From contig NC_092704.1 of the NCBI RefSeq assembly GCF_964275005.1, positions 34,124,416-34,188,415 of the forward strand: a stretch of DNA of 64,000 nt, in the 5' to 3' direction. Of this stretch, positions 61,176 to 64,000 are shown piece by piece. The stretch is from Diadema setosum. Taxonomy: Eukaryota; Echinodermata; Echinoidea; Diadematoida; Diadematidae. The notes below the pieces were generated by a model. That model was not told where the DNA came from, ran no database searches, and worked only from the letters and a program-made list of their open reading frames with translations. The stretch's first letter is position 1, and every line of letters starts with the position of its first letter. The translations under genes and the position numbers were made by a program.

Positions 61176-64000
61176 TTACAAACGTGAAGTTAGGTCTTAA
61201 CCAGAACTATCATGATCCTTATAATACACAAACATGCACCTGGATCAAAAGGCTGGCAATGGCTCTCCCAATCATACAAAATATACAGACATATCATGCT
61301 CCAAATTCACTGAGCACTTTGTACAGGCATTAATAACCAAATGACGATGAAAAAAAAAAAAAAAAGAACAAACAAACTCAATTTTTTTTTTCAGATTCAA
61401 ACATACCACACAAGGTACTTGCATTGGAGTCTATAATATTCCTTCATTACACACTATGAGTGAAGTCCAAACAATCTTTTAATCCACACATTAATATCCA
61501 TTGATAAAACATCTACGTAAAAAAAAAAGGACAAAAATCCTGTAAAATCATTCAATCCATGAGGCAGAGTTCATGAAGTAGTGTACATTGATTGTACCAA
61601 GCCTATGTTAAAAAAGGAAACACTTACGACTTCTCCATGTTGTTGTACTGTGCAATGGGCTCTGGGCTGCCCTGTGAGAGGGGTCGCATGCCAGGCGAGT
61701 GACCACCTCCTCCCCGGATACCACCGCCTCCCCTGATGGAGACTGGCCCACCCGGTGACATCGGAGGGTGCCCCGCCCTAATGGCCTTGGCTGCAAGACA
61801 AACACAAATAAAATCCATTAAAGCTTACAGCTCAACTATGAGATACTCCTGCTGCTGTGAATACAAGGATGTCAGTTTCATTTTACAAAGTAGCATAATC
61901 AAAGGTCATTGTCCTGCTGCAAAAGCAGGTGCAAACAACAACAAGATATGTGGATGATATTGATATTAGGATATGGTAGCCAAATAAGCATCACAACTTT
62001 TATGACATCATCCAATAAATGATTCAATTTCTCATCAGCACACTATTCAACACAGATATCTGTGTGCAGACAGACACATCCCAAATTTTCTGAATCAAAA
62101 TTGAAGACTTCAACACACATGAGTAAGGACTGAGATTTACTAAAAAGACTGGTAAATAAGCATAAAACCTTCAATAAACATAGCCTGCTCCTCTGCATAT
62201 TCATACTGCTACAGACTGCACTAATATCTCTGAGGTCTTGCTTTGAAAAGAACAGTCATTACTGATTCATAACTCTTGCTTGAGTCACTTTGGTTGTTCA
62301 CTTAATACATGAGTGCATTCAGTATCACTGTTCCTCAAAGCAAATTTTCCCCAAACAGGTTAGACAGATGAGCGAGTATCAGTGATAAAAACTTGGATTC
62401 TCTCTTCCTACCAATCTGGGCTGAGTTTCCTTTTCTGGCATAGTTCCTCTGCCTGACAGCCTCACGGATCCTGTCCACTTCTTGCTGGTACCTGTCACAA
62501 AAACCAAACAAAATCTTGGTTATAGGCACAGGCTCTCTCATGACAGCACAGAAATTATTGAATTTGTTGTTTAACTTTGAGAAAGCCTTCATGGCTCTTT
62601 GCTTTGAATCGCTATATTGATTATGTGGTGAGACTTACATATGACATTTTGTAGCCTCAATCCAAGACTGTACTGTTTTCTCTCAGTATTGGCCCTCCAG
62701 TTTTAACAAAGAAAACTTGAGCAATTCTTTACATTCTCCAGAAATCAATGCATTTTGTGTTTATATAAAGCACAGAGATACTTTCTTCAAAATAATTACA
62801 CTTATACATTTAGAAACAATCCTATCAAATTTTTTGTGTGTATTGCATCTAAAATTCTGGCAAAAAGCAGACAGACAAAGGGGCAATTATACAATCTCTG
62901 CTCTGCTCCAACTATATCAAATCACTAAGAATGTGCAAGGCTTAGACGACATAGCAGTAGACTAAACAAACAGGAAGAGCTAGTCACACAACTAGCAGGA
63001 AAATGTCTTACCTCTTGCGGTCACGCATAGCGCCCTCTTTGGTCTCCTTCAGAGACATCTCCAGGGCCTTGACGCGCTCGGACGTCGCTCGGAGACGCTT
63101 CTCAAGCTTGGGCAGCTCGCATCGCAGGTCAGCGTTGTCTCGCACCAGCTGTGAGGTATTGGCAAATTGTAAGAAAATACATTTACATCTTGTAGCTTAG
63201 ACAGCGGCGAACAGGTATAGTAAAGAGAGATATGATTTGGAGCTTCATTTGTAAAATGTTCTTTGATAATTTCAGATATGATTACAAGTGCCAAAAGCCC
63301 AAGGCATTTGGTCACAGAGAAATGAAAAGTCAAATTTTATATGACATCTTAACATGGTCTCTAATGAAAACAGATGGGGAAAGAATCCCTTTGCCACATT
63401 ACAGGATGATTTATACACCTATGATTTCTTTTGTGTATAACCCTTGCAACCACTTAATTTAAATGGAATAAAGTTACCAAATGAGATTCTCGCTACAGTT
63501 GGATTCTCCTGTGGGCTCTGCATGCATGGCAAAGCACACATACAGACTTTTGATTAGTCCCGATGATACTTGGGCAGGTGTCTAAGGGAAATGTGTGTAA
63601 TAGCAATATCAGCTCGCCCTAAAAAGGTTAAAGTCTATAAAGAATCGACAAAGTTACCATCATCTTCCCCCCGCTACCACCCCTCATCCCACCCCTCTCC
63701 AATACCAATGTTGAGGGAGGGTACTTCACCCCTCCTCCTCTAGCCACACCCATCCTTCATCCCACCCCTCTCTGATGCCAAGGTTGAGGGAGGGTAATTC
63801 CCCCTCCTCTTCCTAGCCACACCCTTCCCTCATCCCACTGGTCTCTGATACCAATGTTCCTCCTCCAGCAACAACCACCCCTCATCCCACTCCTCTCCAA
63901 TACCAATGTTGAGGGAGGGAACTTCCCCCTCCTCCTCCGGCCACACCCACCTGTTTGTGGACTTTGGTCAGCTGCTCCAGGTTGTTCTCCAGGAAGGAGA
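59249..64000 (-). CDS. KIF5: Kinesin-1 heavy chain, C-terminal part (5' end outside window)
   Basis: Exons 64000-63951, 63148-63012, 62491-62412, 61790-61628, 60574-60507 and 59349-59249 give the last 198 residues in frame. The sequence runs [68 protein letters not shown], as in KIF5 proteins. The first part is the stalk/tail coiled coil. QIAKAIR is the conserved autoinhibitory IAK motif that folds back on the motor, next to the tail microtubule-binding region. Downstream comes a Gly-Arg-rich segment ([14 protein letters not shown]) and a tail extending about 100 residues past IAK. Kinesin-1 carries vesicles and mitochondria towards microtubule plus ends. The stop chosen is TAG at 59251-59249; a strong donor-like GTGAGT overlaps the final codons, so a different last exon is possible. 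Confidence 0.95.
59901..59959. repeat. 29-bp tandem duplication
   Basis: Two perfect copies beginning CTAAAGAGGCAATTG, in a kinesin intron. Confidence 0.95.
60507..60574 (-). CDS. KIF5: Kinesin heavy chain exon
   Basis: The acceptor is CCTGTCCTGTTAG and the donor GTAACT. The exon codes [20 protein letters not shown] followed by PG. It lies beyond the part conserved across all kinesin-1 tails. Confidence 0.85.
60836..61219. mobile_element. Foldback-type MITE, family B copy 2 (inverted relative to copy 1)
   Basis: The left end AGGGATGGCATAG follows a TTAA. GTATTGGTGGAGATGAG, TTTGGGGAGATA and, near the right end, GAAGTTAGGTCT match 13262-13646 read in reverse. An A run (about 61142-61173) interrupts it. 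It lies in a kinesin intron. Confidence 0.75.
61628..61790 (-). CDS. KIF5: Kinesin heavy chain exon (IAK and Gly-rich tail)
   Basis: The acceptor is GTTTGTCTTGCAG and the donor GTAAGTG. The exon codes [20 protein letters not shown] through AQYNNMEK. Confidence 0.94.
62412..62491 (-). CDS. KIF5: Kinesin heavy chain exon
   Basis: The acceptor is TTTTTGTGACAG and the donor GTAGGA. The exon codes [20 protein letters not shown] and GNSAQI; the IAK alanine codon is split across the next intron. Confidence 0.94.
63012..63148 (-). CDS. KIF5: Kinesin heavy chain exon
   Basis: The acceptor is AATACCTCACAG and the donor GTAAGA. The exon codes [19 protein letters not shown] through GAMRDRK. This is the most conserved tail stretch in the window. 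Confidence 0.95.
63670..63945. repeat. Tandem repeat in a kinesin intron
   Basis: Three to four degenerate units of roughly 100 bp or less share CCCCTCATCCCAC, CAATGTTGAGGGAGGG and CCCCTCCTCCTC. The array runs to within a few bases of the donor of the exon at 63951. Confidence 0.8.
63951..64000 (-). CDS. KIF5: Kinesin heavy chain exon (partial at window edge)
   Basis: Codes [16 protein letters not shown], then donor GTGGGT, phase 0. The upstream part lies outside the window. Confidence 0.93.

Overview
This is a stretch of animal nuclear genome: AT-rich, intron-rich, with short exons, GT-AG introns, abundant microsatellites and many non-autonomous DNA transposons. The recognisable proteins (kinesin-1 heavy chain tail, YBEY, a cation-dependent mannose-6-phosphate receptor-like protein) are metazoan. 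The repeat style (foldback MITEs with TTAA or TA target sites, GACGGACG satellites, LINE tails ending in ATTGA repeats) suggests a marine invertebrate. An echinoderm is my best guess, but that is inference, not proof.

Four genes can be built exon by exon with matching splice phases. (1) Minus strand, 12082 down to 1952: a mannose-6-phosphate-receptor-like membrane protein. It has a signal peptide, a cysteine-rich lectin-type domain, one transmembrane helix and the start of a cytoplasmic tail with a Phe-Trp motif. Six exons are visible; the last tail exon was not found. (2) Minus strand, 29347 down to 17581: a coiled-coil-rich protein of about 910 residues in 12 exons. I do not recognise its family. 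(3) Plus strand, 31807 to 41121: YBEY endoribonuclease, complete in four exons and 167 residues. (4) Minus strand, 64000 down to 59249: the C-terminal 198 residues of kinesin-1 heavy chain (KIF5 type), in six exons, running off the right edge. Genes 2 and 3 are divergent, with 2.5 kb between their start codons. Genes 3 and 4 are convergent, with 18 kb of repeat-rich, apparently non-coding DNA between them, part of which is probably 3' UTR.

The rest is dominated by mobile and tandem repeats. The most striking is a palindromic element of about 3 kb (32277-35269) inside intron 1 of YBEY. Its arms are about 1.27 kb, it is flanked by ATGT direct repeats, and arm identity falls from the outer ends inward. 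Others are two TTAA-flanked foldback families, each present twice; a nested insertion at 47294-48204; an element at 8669-8946 in which tRNA-type promoter boxes lie between terminal inverted repeats; a tandem repeat (5371-6513) packed with nuclear-receptor half-sites next to a receptor exon; a tandem array with GC-rich palindromes (16075-17290) broken by a 345-bp foldback; and a CR1/jockey-like LINE 3' end (6970-8092).

The genes show no obvious shared pathway. They look like ordinary neighbouring housekeeping and trafficking genes in a repeat-rich region.
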